Assembly (NCBI GenBank): GCA_031430595.1
Contig: JANPBU010000027.1
Location: 47,869 to 111,868, forward strand
Length of the DNA: 64,000 nt
Direction: 5' to 3'
Source of the DNA: JANNBN01 sp031430595
GTDB lineage: Bacteria; Actinomycetota; Acidimicrobiia; Acidimicrobiales; JANYDT01
Shown: positions 33,417-41,831 of the stretch, in pieces
Layout of the letters: each line of letters begins with the position of its first letter
Numbering within the stretch: position 1 is the first letter of the stretch
Notes under the pieces: generated by a model
Databases searched by the model: none
What the model was told of the DNA's origin: nothing
The model's input: only the letters and a program-made list of their open reading frames with translations
Made by a program: the position numbers and the translations under genes

Positions 33417-34133
33417 TTAGGGTAAGAAGGCAAACCAAGTTTCTCTCGGTTCACCCTTCTTGATTGACCTCGGTGCGATCCGCATGAGCAACGTACTATT
33501 CACCGAAGTTGCCGCAACGAAGGTGCATACATTTCCAGTGATGGTGCCGTTATTTTGTGTGAGTTTTGCTTCGTTCACTTGCTTTATTCCGGCGCTGCTG
33601 CAATCTACTTCCCCGCGCTTGAATGCGTACAGCGGATAGGCCTTGTTTGCGGCATCGATGAAATCGGATTGCAGACCAGCTGAAGGCGCAGGCTTGGTGC
33701 CAAGGAGGGTAATGACAACGCCAGCTGATACCGGTCGGTAGCCAGCAGGAACGATGCCCTTGTCGATTGCCCGCTGGCTAATCGTGACGTCGGCGGTGGC
33801 ATCCGGATTTCCACCAGTAACGCGAACCGTATAACTCTGCTTCCACGCTGCGCCGACATATCTCGAGATTGTGGCCGTTTCACCGACTCGGAATGGGTTT
33901 AGCCGAGTGCCTTTCGTTCGCCATGTTTGACCCGATGGCGTTGTGACACAATCAAGAGAAGTCCCCTCCGCATGTGCTCCAAGTGTCTCGCAGACCGCAC
34001 CCTCGGAAGGGGCCGGTGCAGCATTGGCGGGTGTTCCACCGAACACCGTGGAACTAACAGCAGCCGCTGTAGCAGCGACGAGAGCTATGTACGACCGTGA
34101 ACGCAAAGTTGGTAAGTTGGCATTTGATTTCAT
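33417..34133 (-). CDS. Secreted protein with two-cysteine segment, function unknown
   Basis: 238 residues with a signal peptide ending near PANAAPAP. Right after it comes C-x13-C-x8-W, as in the proteins at 5995 and 29186. The rest is a beta-rich domain: NPFRVGETATISRYVGAAWKQ, SYTVRVTGGNPDATADVTIS, GVVITLLG and two later cysteines (VDCSSAG, NVCTFVA) that may form a second disulfide. It is convergent with btuD. No family recognised. Confidence 0.7.
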   Translation of the reverse strand: MKSNANLPTLRSRSYIALVAATAAAVSSTVFGGTPANAAPAPSEGAVCETLGAHAEGTSLDCVTTPSGQTWRTKGTRLNPFRVGETATISRYVGAAWKQSYTVRVTGGNPDATADVTISQRAIDKGIVPAGYRPVSAGVVITLLGTKPAPSAGLQSDFIDAANKAYPLYAFKRGEVDCSSAGIKQVNEAKLTQNNGTITGNVCTFVAATSVNSTLLMRIAPRSIKKGEPRETWFAFLP

Positions 34134-34308
34134 GAGTGTCTCCGTCAGTGAGCATCACGCGTCTTTGTAACCGAGTGTCGGCAAGCCTTTGCAGTATCAG
34201 GCAACCTGGGTTGAATTGTCCAGAGACCGAACCTTGGAATGAGGAAATTCATCAATCGTGACGAGGTTCGCCTACGCCAACAAACAAATGGCCCCAGGCC
34301 AAAACCCT

Positions 34309-36657
34309 TTACAGGTCGAGTAAATCAAAGGCGGCACCGACGATTGTTGGTACATCAATGCCAAAGTATTCGTACAGATCATCGAGATCACCCGACCGAC
34401 CGAATTCACTCACACCAAGGTTCGTAATCGGGGTGTTGTTGATCGAACCAAGGAATGACAATGTGTGTGGGTGGCCGTCAATCACGGTAACAACGGGGGC
34501 CGCCCGCAAGGCCGGGAACAGGCGGTCGAGAATGCTTGAATCACCGTTGCCGATACCGCTTCGAGCCTGTACCGCCCGAAAGATGAGGTCGGCAGACGTC
34601 AAACAAATCACGTCAGCATCAATGTCAAAAGCTTCCAGGCGAGCCGCCGCATCAAGCACCTCCGGCAACATCACTCCCACCCCAACCAGCGTGACGGCAG
34701 GATGCCCGCCGCTTCGCTTAACGGCGTACCCACCGGCCAACACGTCTCGACGGCGTTGTTCAACGTCTTCGTTCGCCTGAAAGGCATACGGGGCGTCTTG
34801 GTCAAGATTACGGGTGCTCAAACGAAAATAAGCAGACGTGCCATCGGGTTTGCCCAGCGAGTCGATGGCGTGCAGTAGACACCATTCAAGATCTTGCGTG
34901 TAGGCGGGCTCCCACGCCACACACTGAGGCTGTTCGATACCTATTGACGGCGTGATGATTGATTGATGTGCGCCACCTTCGGCTGCAAGGGTGATTCCCG
35001 ATGGTGTGCCTACCAGAATTGACTGACCACCTGCGTACATACCAAATGACCATGGCTCTAATGCCCTGGTCACGAATGGGTCGTAAATTGTTCCGATCGG
35101 AAATAGTGGTTCGCCATCGCGCGACCACGTGGCACCTAATTCACCAAGCAGCCCAACAAGGTTGCCTTCAGCGATTCCCAATTCGATGTGTTGACCAGCC
35201 GAATTTTCGGTCCAGTGCAAAATGGTGTCGTTGTCATCGGCAAACCAATCGGTGCGATCGTCCATGTTCCACACGCCAACCTTGTTTATCCAGCCACCAA
35301 GGTTCGTAGATGACGCCACGTCAGGGCTAACGGTGACGATCCTTTTCGCAACTTCTGGTGCTTCGTGGGAAAGATCAGTAAGCACACGTCCGAATGCCTG
35401 TTGAGTTGAATTCTGACCGTTGTGTCGCCGTGCCAAAGTCGTGGGCACCACCGGTCGAATTGCCTCGACGGCACGCTGACGTGTGAGTCGTGATGCAACT
35501 TCTGCGCACCGCTTGGCCTCTACGCTTCCCTCGTCGAACAGGGCGAACGGGTTCTCAATATCGGCACCGAGTTGGCGGGCCAGCGTCGCATATTGGTCGT
35601 TCGTTAACAACGCAGAGTGATTAGACGGATGACCCTGCGTAGGGAACTTCCACGCTTTGATCGTGTAGGCGAACACAACGGTCGGCCGATCAGTAGATGA
35701 CCGAGCGGTTCGATATGCCTCTCGTAGCTCTGCAAGATCATGGCCACCAAGGTCACGAACTGCACGCAACACCTCATCGTCGTTCAGTTCGTCGATGACT
35801 CGTTGAACCCCCGAATGAGTAACTCGATCCGCGACGAGCCTTTCACGGGCTTCTGCGGCCGGAGACCTCAACAGTCGTTGATATTCCTCATTGCTCATGC
35901 CATCGATACGTGCACGTAGCTCTTCACCGCCACGACGGGTAAACAGTTCCTGCAACCACCGCCCGTACTTGACGACGATTGATTGCCAACCCGCTGCGTT
36001 GAACATTGCACCGATACGACCGGCGGCGATATCGGGGACCACACGGTCGAGAGACTGTCGGTTGAGGTCAACCACCCAGAGCAACTCGCCGAGGTTTGGA
36101 ACCATTGGGTCAACCAGTGCTTCCCAAATGGCACCCTCGTCGAGTTCGGCATCCCCGAGCAGAGCAATATGTCGACCCGTCGAGTCACCTTCATAATGGG
36201 TGTTCACATATCGTTTGGAAATGGCGCTCCAAATGGTTGCGGTTGCCCCGATGCCAACTGAGCCGGTAGAAAAATCGACGGGGTCGGGGTCTTTCGTGCG
36301 GCTCGGATAGCTTTGAAGGCCGTTGAAAGATCGGAGTTCGGTGAGGTACGACGGGTCGAGACGGCCAAGCACAGCATTAATGGCATGCAGAATTGGTGAA
36401 GCGTGGGGTTTTACCGACACCCGATCTTCAGCGCGTAGATGCTCGAAATACAAAGCCGTCATGATGCTTACGATCGATGCAGACGAGGCCTGATGACCAC
36501 CAACTTTTAGGCCAGAACGGTTCGGTCGCACCTTGTTTGCATGGTGAATCATGCTGGTGGCAAGCCACAGCACCCGATCCTGGATTCGTTCCAGCACCAA
36601 CGGATCGTTGATGTCGCTAACAGCAGTGGGTACCGGGGGTAGGGCAAGATCAGTCAC
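34309..36657 (-). CDS. Homodimeric 2-oxoacid dehydrogenase E1 / transketolase-like protein (MdeB-like)
   Basis: 782 residues with the AceE-type layout. The N-terminal part has SGLKVGGHQASSASIVSIMTA, FSTGSVGIGATATIW and the thiamine diphosphate motif GDAELDEGAIWEAL to VVDLNRQSLD. The transketolase pyrimidine domain has HIELGIAEGNLVGLLGELG and AEGGAHQSI, and the C-terminal domain closes the protein. It is shorter than AceE (about 890) and lies divergent from an Lrp/AsnC regulator, as mdeB (2-oxobutyrate dehydrogenase E1) does in Pseudomonas. A pyruvate or branched 2-oxoacid substrate is equally possible. No E2/E3 genes adjoin. Confidence 0.85.
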   Translation of the reverse strand: MTDLALPPVPTAVSDINDPLVLERIQDRVLWLATSMIHHANKVRPNRSGLKVGGHQASSASIVSIMTALYFEHLRAEDRVSVKPHASPILHAINAVLGRLDPSYLTELRSFNGLQSYPSRTKDPDPVDFSTGSVGIGATATIWSAISKRYVNTHYEGDSTGRHIALLGDAELDEGAIWEALVDPMVPNLGELLWVVDLNRQSLDRVVPDIAAGRIGAMFNAAGWQSIVVKYGRWLQELFTRRGGEELRARIDGMSNEEYQRLLRSPAAEARERLVADRVTHSGVQRVIDELNDDEVLRAVRDLGGHDLAELREAYRTARSSTDRPTVVFAYTIKAWKFPTQGHPSNHSALLTNDQYATLARQLGADIENPFALFDEGSVEAKRCAEVASRLTRQRAVEAIRPVVPTTLARRHNGQNSTQQAFGRVLTDLSHEAPEVAKRIVTVSPDVASSTNLGGWINKVGVWNMDDRTDWFADDNDTILHWTENSAGQHIELGIAEGNLVGLLGELGATWSRDGEPLFPIGTIYDPFVTRALEPWSFGMYAGGQSILVGTPSGITLAAEGGAHQSIITPSIGIEQPQCVAWEPAYTQDLEWCLLHAIDSLGKPDGTSAYFRLSTRNLDQDAPYAFQANEDVEQRRRDVLAGGYAVKRSGGHPAVTLVGVGVMLPEVLDAAARLEAFDIDADVICLTSADLIFRAVQARSGIGNGDSSILDRLFPALRAAPVVTVIDGHPHTLSFLGSINNTPITNLGVSEFGRSGDLDDLYEYFGIDVPTIVGAAFDLLDL

Positions 36658-36719
36658 CTCTCGACGCTACGTCGCGAACCCCGACACAACAACAGATCTG
36701 CGTGTATCGAACTAATTTT

Positions 36720-36732
36720 GCAAGATTATTGC
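36720..36732. promoter_or_regulatory. GCAA-N5-TTGC palindrome, probable Lrp/AsnC site
   Basis: GCAA (36720-36723), GATTA, TTGC (36729-36732) inside an AT-rich stretch between the divergent E1 and Lrp genes. Lrp/AsnC operators are AT-rich with short inverted arms, so self-regulation and control of E1 from here are likely. Confidence 0.5.
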
Positions 36733-36764
36733 GCTGTTGACCCTTGAGACGCCAGAATTCTGGT

Positions 36765-37244
36765 GTGACACCCCCTGAAAGTAAACCAGATCATGTTCCG
36801 GACAACATTGACCAAAGGATCGTTTCGCTGCTCAAGAAGAATGCGAAGAGCACCCTGAGCGAAATCGGCCATCACGTTGGCCTATCGGCACCTGCGGTTA
36901 AACGCCGGATTGATCGCCTCGAAGCGACCGGTGTGATCCTCGGGTATACCGTCGTTGTTGATCACGCGAAACTTGGTCGTCCGATCGAAGCGTTTGCCGA
37001 GCTTCGCTTTGCCGGTACAGCGAGGGTCGACGACATCGCAGGTATCGCTGACGGAATCGACGAGGTGGAGGCGGTGTTCACCATGGCAGGCGACCCCGAC
37101 GCATTGGCGTGGATCCGCGTACGTGACGTGAATGATCTCAAACGAGTCATTGACCAAATTCGAAACAGCGGACGAGTGATCGGCACGAAAACGTTGATGG
37201 TGCTCGGCCGATCAGCCGAACCGCCGACACACAACAATTCATAG
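36765..37244 (+). CDS. Lrp/AsnC family transcriptional regulator
   Basis: 159 residues from GTG 36765. The winged helix-turn-helix reads NIDQRIVSLLKKNAKSTLSE, IGHHVGLSAPAVKRRIDRLE, TGVILGYTVVVD; the RAM ligand domain follows (VEAVFTMAGDPDALAWIRV). It senses an amino acid or 2-oxoacid and most likely controls the divergent E1 gene. Its stop touches a GTTT that begins the promoter of the next gene. Confidence 0.92.
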   Translation: MTPPESKPDHVPDNIDQRIVSLLKKNAKSTLSEIGHHVGLSAPAVKRRIDRLEATGVILGYTVVVDHAKLGRPIEAFAELRFAGTARVDDIAGIADGIDEVEAVFTMAGDPDALAWIRVRDVNDLKRVIDQIRNSGRVIGTKTLMVLGRSAEPPTHNNS

Positions 37245-37270
37245 GTTTCATGCTGCACAGAGACGGGTAT
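37245..37270 (+). promoter_or_regulatory. SigB/SigF-type promoter, GTTT-N16-GGGTAT
   Basis: GTTT at 37245-37248, GGGTAT at 37265-37270. It starts on the base after the Lrp stop and lies 54 bases before GTG 37325 of the Ig-like secreted protein. The hexamer is exact; the spacer is one base longer than the commonest form in this window. Confidence 0.7.
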
Positions 37271-37324
37271 GTGGCGACCACCAATAGTGGTGCCGCCTTG
37301 GCACTTCTTACAAAGGGAGCCACC

Positions 37325-38695
37325 GTGTCGACACATACCTACACACCAGATCGAAAACGCATCATTATCTTCGCTGCACTGCTTATGGTCGCAGCGGGGG
37401 CAATGAGCCCACTAGCAAATGCGGCCACCAAGAAAAAGTCAGCAACCAGTTTGTCGCTCGTATTTCTCGGCAATGAACGCACGATTTCCGCAGGTGCCAC
37501 GGGTACCTACAGTTTCAATGTTGTTCCGAACGGGGTACTGCGAAATCCTGTCACCTTCGACATTCCCGACCTTCCAGCTGGAACAACAGCCACTGTTGCT
37601 GCAACCGGCGCAACGGCCTACTCACTAAATGTAGTCACTACTGCAGCATCAGCGGGGGGAACGGCGGTGTATGCGCTTCGGGCGCGTTCTGGCACGCTGG
37701 TTCGAACAGCTACGTTCCGACTTACTGTTGCAGCTGCGCCCTGCGTGGTACCAGCAACCACGCTTCCCACCCCGACGACGACTCCTACGAGCGCTAGTGA
37801 CTTTTCGATCTCTTCGGCTGGTGGCACCGTCGCTGCAACGCCTTCAGCCACAAGCGCACTTACGGTCAACGTGGTGAGAAGTGCTGGCTTTACCGGCGCG
37901 GTTACCTTTACTGCAGATGGGATCCCGGCCAACGTCGCCGTTTCATTCTCTCCAAGTCCAACGACGACTGGTACCACTATGTACGTCACGCCTGGCGCTT
38001 CGGCTCTTTCCGGCACGTACCTGATTGTCATCAATGCAACTGCAGGGGCAACGACGCGATCAATCGCACAAGCACTCGTCATCACGCGAAGCGGCCCTTT
38101 CGCAATCGCAATCTCACCTCGCGACATCAGCACACCCCAGGGTATGTCGGCATCGACGACGGTGACTGTTGGTCCGGCGGGGAACGCGACGATCGCTCCA
38201 GATGTCAAATACTCTGTTTCAGGAAACCCGGCCGGTATTGCGTTGCTCACCCCGATCACTACCGGAGTAAGCACCAAGTTGACGTTTCTCACCAGCACAG
38301 CGGTAAACCCAGGCGTTTACCCCTTGGTGGTTAATGCTCGAAGCGGCACCTTCACCCAGGGGTTGCAAATCCGTTTGACCGTGACGTCGAACGTCGCGGG
38401 CTTTGGGTTGTCGGCTCTTCCAACCAGTCAAACGGTGACAAGGGGAACCGTGGCAAGTTACGAAATTACAGCTGCCAGAACTAACAACTTCAATGCACCC
38501 ATAACGTTTGGCCTTGTCGGCCTTCCGAATACCGCAACGGCTAACTTCGAGGCAACCAGCACCGGGGTAACACTCAAAATAACGACGCTAGCGACCATGG
38601 CACCAACCACGTACCCGCTTCAAGTCACCGGTACCAGTGGCACCCTCGTGTCGTCAGTATCTCTGTCCCTGACTGTCACCTCGCCAGCGGTCTAG
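37325..38695 (+). CDS. Secreted protein with four Ig-like repeats
   Basis: 456 residues from GTG 37325 with GGGAG upstream. A signal peptide (IIIFAALLMVAAGAMSPLANA) and KKK are followed by four beta-sandwich-like repeats of about 90-100 residues. Each has the pattern F-S-x-S, a GTYSF/ALTVNV-type strand, GxPA/GLP then a segment ending GTYPLxVxxxSGT and LTVT. A Thr/Pro linker separates repeats one and two. Such repeats act as stalks or adhesins. No LPXTG or membrane anchor is present. An exact sigma-B-type promoter lies upstream. Confidence 0.78.
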   Translation: MSTHTYTPDRKRIIIFAALLMVAAGAMSPLANAATKKKSATSLSLVFLGNERTISAGATGTYSFNVVPNGVLRNPVTFDIPDLPAGTTATVAATGATAYSLNVVTTAASAGGTAVYALRARSGTLVRTATFRLTVAAAPCVVPATTLPTPTTTPTSASDFSISSAGGTVAATPSATSALTVNVVRSAGFTGAVTFTADGIPANVAVSFSPSPTTTGTTMYVTPGASALSGTYLIVINATAGATTRSIAQALVITRSGPFAIAISPRDISTPQGMSASTTVTVGPAGNATIAPDVKYSVSGNPAGIALLTPITTGVSTKLTFLTSTAVNPGVYPLVVNARSGTFTQGLQIRLTVTSNVAGFGLSALPTSQTVTRGTVASYEITAARTNNFNAPITFGLVGLPNTATANFEATSTGVTLKITTLATMAPTTYPLQVTGTSGTLVSSVSLSLTVTSPAV

Positions 38696-38706
38696 CCAGG
38701 TACTCG

Positions 38707-38751
38707 TACTCGAACCACTCACCGCGCCCAGCGCGGTGAGTGGTTCGAGTA
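38707..38751. terminator. Bidirectional hairpin terminator, 21-bp perfect stem
   Basis: The left arm 38707-38727 pairs without mismatch with 38731-38751 around the three-base loop CCA; the stem is GC-rich (core CACCGCGC/GCGCGGTG). It lies between the convergent Ig-like and Usp genes. No T-run on either side. Confidence 0.85.
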
Positions 38752-38761
38752 GTCACCATCA

Positions 38762-39199
38762 TTAGGAAGTGTGTTCGCGAACCACGAGTACCGGGCAAGG
38801 GGCGTGGCGAATGACGTACTCAGATACCGACGGGTCGAAGAGTCGAGACATCCATGACTTTGATCGCCGTCCAACCACCACCACATCGGCATGAATCACC
38901 GAAGCTTCGTTGCATATTGCCGGGCCGGGTGAACCCAACGCCACCGTTTCAAGCCCGGTTCCGTTAAGCACATCCTGTGCTTCTTCAATGGCTTTGTCGG
39001 CCTCGTTTTCCGCGGACACCAACATTTGTTCGGTGAGACCAGCATCGAAAACACCGCCCCCGATCGGATCAGCAACGGCATAAGGGGTGATCGAAGCTGC
39101 GCTCATCACAATATGTTCAGCGTCGGGAAATAGTCGGCGCGCAACGAGCACTGCTTCATGGGATACCTCGGTCGTGTCAACGGCAATCAAAATTTTCAT
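38762..39199 (-). CDS. Universal stress protein family (UspA-like)
   Basis: 145 residues from ATG 39199. The fold is evident in MKILIAVDTTEVSHEAVLVA, ADVVVVGRRSKSWMSRL and SVSEYVIRHAPCPVLVVRE. The ATP loop of the family, G-x2-G-x9-G-(S/T), is altered: the second Gly is Ser and the third Gly is Pro (DPSVS), so this copy may not bind ATP like UspA or MJ0577. A GTTT-N15-GGGTAC promoter lies just upstream on its strand, back to back with that of the NuoF-like gene. Confidence 0.9.
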   Translation of the reverse strand: MKILIAVDTTEVSHEAVLVARRLFPDAEHIVMSAASITPYAVADPIGGGVFDAGLTEQMLVSAENEADKAIEEAQDVLNGTGLETVALGSPGPAICNEASVIHADVVVVGRRSKSWMSRLFDPSVSEYVIRHAPCPVLVVREHTS

Positions 39200-39208
39200 C
39201 TTGACCGA

Positions 39209-39233
39209 GTACCCGCGTTTCGGCGTTGCAAAC
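39209..39233 (-). promoter_or_regulatory. SigB/SigF-type promoter of the usp gene, GTTT-N15-GGGTAC
   Basis: On the minus strand GTTT lies at 39233-39230 and GGGTAC at 39214-39209 with exactly 15 bases between. The -10 element ends 10 bases from the Usp start codon, so the leader would be very short. Confidence 0.7.
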
Positions 39234-39261
39234 AAATTCGACAACATTTTCCTAAAAATAT

Positions 39262-39286
39262 GTTTATTGTCCTCGCGCTGGGGTAT
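39262..39286 (+). promoter_or_regulatory. SigB/SigF-type promoter of the nuoF-like/sod operon, GTTT-N15-GGGTAT
   Basis: GTTT at 39262-39265 and GGGTAT at 39281-39286, exact consensus and spacing, 10 bases before ATG 39297. It is divergent from the usp promoter, 28 bases away. Confidence 0.8.
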
Positions 39287-39296
39287 AACCCAGTTG

Positions 39297-40799
39297 ATGC
39301 CCCGAATCTTTCGTGTCCTTGACCCCAAACCCTGCACGTCTCTTACTGATTACATAGCGACCGGAGGGGGCGACGCGCTTCATGCCGCCCGCCTTCTTGA
39401 GTCCGGCGTGATCATCGATACCATCCGCGATAGCGGCCTAAGGGGACGGGGCGGTGCCGGGTTTCCTACCGCCACCAAATGGACGTCGGTACTCGAAAAT
39501 TCACCCGGCTACCTCACCCCCGTCATCATCAATGGTGCCGAAGGAGAACCGTCTACATTCAAAGACCGAACGATCCTTCGATCAAACCCCTACCGAGTGT
39601 TGGAGGGTGCCTTGATTGGGTGTGCGGTATTGAATTCATCTGAACTCGTCGTTTGTTTGAAAGAGTCCTTTACCGAAGAATGGGATCGTGTTTCTAGCGC
39701 CCTTGCCGAAATGCGGCTTGCCGGTAGGTGGCTTGAAGAAATCGGCGTTCGGCTAGTGGCCGGCCCCAGTTCATACCTCTTCGGCGAAGAGACGGCCATG
39801 TTGGAAGTGATTAGTGGGCGTCATCCATTCCCGAGGGTGACACCACCATGGCGTCGCGGCCTTGACAAACAAACCGAAACTTCAGCTGAGGCCGTGTTGG
39901 CTGGGCCAGACGAAGAAGAGGGAACCCCAGCCCTAGTGAATAACGTTGAAACATTTGCGAACATCACCCTCATTATTCGCAATGGTGCGGCGTGGTTCCG
40001 CGAAATAGGAACCGCACAATCACCTGGAAGCATGGTGTGTACGGTGAGCGGAGACTGCGTTCGAAGCGCTGTAGGTGAGTTTGCCTTGGGCACCCCGTTG
40101 ATTGAGGTGCTTACTGAACTTGGCGGCGGAGCCAGACCCGGACGCAACCTCGTCGCCGTTCTGCCCGGAGCCTCGAGTGCCGTTGTGAGCAGTGCGGACT
40201 TTGATGTTCCTCTGACGTACGAGGCCTTTCGCGATATCGGCAGTGGTCTTGGTTCTGCTGGGTTTCGGTGCATCGATGATCTGACGAATCCGATTGATTT
40301 CGCGTATGGCGTGTCGAGGTTTTTGTCGGTCGAATCTTGTGGGCAATGCACGCCGTGTAAAGACGATGGTTTGGCAGTAACCCAGTTGCTGGGTGCGATG
40401 TTGGACGGGGCAAGTAACCAAGCGAAACTTAACGAGATCGATAAACGCTTGGAAACCATCACCGGTGGTGCACGCTGCAGCCTCGCCAGTCAGCAACAAG
40501 TAGTGATTCGGTCGATACTCGACCATGTTCCGTCGCACACCCTTGCAACCCCACTTGAACCTGACGAGTTCGGCTCAGAGGACCTCAGCCAGGCAAGTGA
40601 CCTGTTTGCCCCGATTGTTAAGATCGTCGAAGGCACGATGGTGGTTGACGAGACACACCAGCACAAACAACCTGACTGGTCATACAACGACGTTGATTCG
40701 GGGGAATACCCTGTACAACGCCTCACCAACACCGCTCCCGTGCCAACTTCACCCCCAAAAGAAAAGGTTTTAGACGTTGCGCAACGGGTACGCGATTGA
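39297..40799 (+). CDS. Orphan NuoF-like NADH-binding flavoprotein/iron-sulfur subunit
   Basis: 500 residues from ATG 39297. FMN/NADH motifs: GLRGRGGAGFPTATKW, NGAEGEPSTFKDR, YLFGEETAMLE, PALVNNVETFANI. The 4Fe-4S site is ESCGQCTPCK with a later Cys in GGARCSLA. A C-terminal extension of about 85 residues (VKIVEGTMVVDETHQHKQPDW) is not part of respiratory NuoF. No NuoE or NuoG lies nearby, so this is not a complex I operon. Its place before superoxide dismutase, under a stress-type promoter, suggests a stress-linked NADH-dependent redox role with an unknown partner. Confidence 0.88.
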   Translation: MPRIFRVLDPKPCTSLTDYIATGGGDALHAARLLESGVIIDTIRDSGLRGRGGAGFPTATKWTSVLENSPGYLTPVIINGAEGEPSTFKDRTILRSNPYRVLEGALIGCAVLNSSELVVCLKESFTEEWDRVSSALAEMRLAGRWLEEIGVRLVAGPSSYLFGEETAMLEVISGRHPFPRVTPPWRRGLDKQTETSAEAVLAGPDEEEGTPALVNNVETFANITLIIRNGAAWFREIGTAQSPGSMVCTVSGDCVRSAVGEFALGTPLIEVLTELGGGARPGRNLVAVLPGASSAVVSSADFDVPLTYEAFRDIGSGLGSAGFRCIDDLTNPIDFAYGVSRFLSVESCGQCTPCKDDGLAVTQLLGAMLDGASNQAKLNEIDKRLETITGGARCSLASQQQVVIRSILDHVPSHTLATPLEPDEFGSEDLSQASDLFAPIVKIVEGTMVVDETHQHKQPDWSYNDVDSGEYPVQRLTNTAPVPTSPPKEKVLDVAQRVRD

Positions 40800-40800
40800 T

Positions 40801-41412
40801 ATGAACACACAAACCGTCATCGCAACCGCTACGTACATGCTTCCCGAACTTCGTTACGACTTCGGTGATCTCGCCCCAGTTGTAAGCGCCCAGACAATGG
40901 AACTTCACCACGGCACCCACCATGCTGGCTACGTAAAAATGGCCAACGAACTGAGCGAGAAGCTCGAAGCTCTTGGTGCCGACGAAGACCCCTCTGCACT
41001 TGAGCGCTCGTTAAGTTTCAATTTGGGTGCACACAAACTTCACTCTCTGTTGTGGACGTCAATGTGCCCTTCAGGTTCGGCTGCATCCACATCTTTAGCA
41101 ACCGAAATTAATCGTTGTTTCGGCTCGCTCGATGCCTTGTGCAGCCGACTGAGCAACACGGTAGGAAAGCTTGCGGGAAGCGGATGGGGAGTACTCAGCT
41201 GGGAACCGGTCGGTCGCCGCCTTCAGGTGAGTCAATTACACGATCACCAAAACGATCACCTGATCGACACCACCCCCCTTCTGGTGATCGACGGATGGGA
41301 GCACGCTTACTATCTTCAGTACCATGCTGATCGAGCTGGGTGGGCTAAGTCGTTCTTCGAGGTCGCAGACTGGCAGTCAGCCTCCATCCGGTTTCAGTCG
41401 GCTCTCGATTAA
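40801..41412 (+). CDS. sodA: Superoxide dismutase, Fe/Mn type
   Basis: 203 residues starting one base after the NuoF-like stop. Metal ligands are visible: H36 in MELHHGTHHAGYV, H81 in GAHKLHSLLW, and Asp and His in VIDGWEHAYYLQY. The loop GSGWGVLSWEP follows the family. It turns superoxide into peroxide and oxygen. The C-terminus (WAKSFFEVADWQSASIRFQS) is normal. Cotranscribed with the NuoF-like gene and probably with the following ATPase. Fe or Mn cannot be told safely. Confidence 0.93.
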   Translation: MNTQTVIATATYMLPELRYDFGDLAPVVSAQTMELHHGTHHAGYVKMANELSEKLEALGADEDPSALERSLSFNLGAHKLHSLLWTSMCPSGSAASTSLATEINRCFGSLDALCSRLSNTVGKLAGSGWGVLSWEPVGRRLQVSQLHDHQNDHLIDTTPLLVIDGWEHAYYLQYHADRAGWAKSFFEVADWQSASIRFQSALD

Positions 41413-41438
41413 CAACCCATCTCCGTCAGGAGACCAAC

Positions 41439-41822
41439 GTGAACGTGCTTTCCCTCAACTTCCCCCCAAACGACTCTAACGCCCGCTATGTAAGAGACGA
41501 GATTCGGGAGTGGGCCATTGTCGGCGCGCTTGACAACGAACTCCTGAACGACACGCTGTTAGTGGCCAGCGAGCTTTTCAGTAACGCTGTACGAGCGTCT
41601 ACCGGGGCCACCATCTATGTGAACATAACACTCACGAATGGCAGTGTGACGGTCGACGTCACTAATCAAGGTAGGGGGTTCGATATGAACCTTCTTCCCA
41701 CGCCGAATCTCGAAAGTTCAGGCGGGCGTGGCGTCATGATGATTCGTCGCCTCGGCGACCTCACTGTGCAGCAGACGGGACGCGACACAAAGGCATCTGT
41801 GGTGATGCGTTCTGTAGGTTGA
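41439..41822 (+). CDS. RsbW-like anti-sigma regulatory ATPase
   Basis: 127 residues from GTG 41439 with CAGGAGA upstream. The HATPase fold shows the N-box in LLVASELFSNAVRAS, the G1 region TNQGRGFD and GGRGVMMIRRLGD. These serine kinases bind a sigma factor or a STAS antagonist. It follows sod by 26 bases, so the stress sigma factor would raise its own inhibitor. It is convergent with the sigma gene, only nine bases between the stops. Confidence 0.85.
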   Translation: MNVLSLNFPPNDSNARYVRDEIREWAIVGALDNELLNDTLLVASELFSNAVRASTGATIYVNITLTNGSVTVDVTNQGRGFDMNLLPTPNLESSGGRGVMMIRRLGDLTVQQTGRDTKASVVMRSVG

Positions 41823-41831
41823 CTAACCGGT

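Noticed and set aside
37618..38298. 226-codon frame opposite the Ig-like gene
   Set aside because: Antisense shadow of a repetitive Thr/Ala/Val-rich gene; no start signal.
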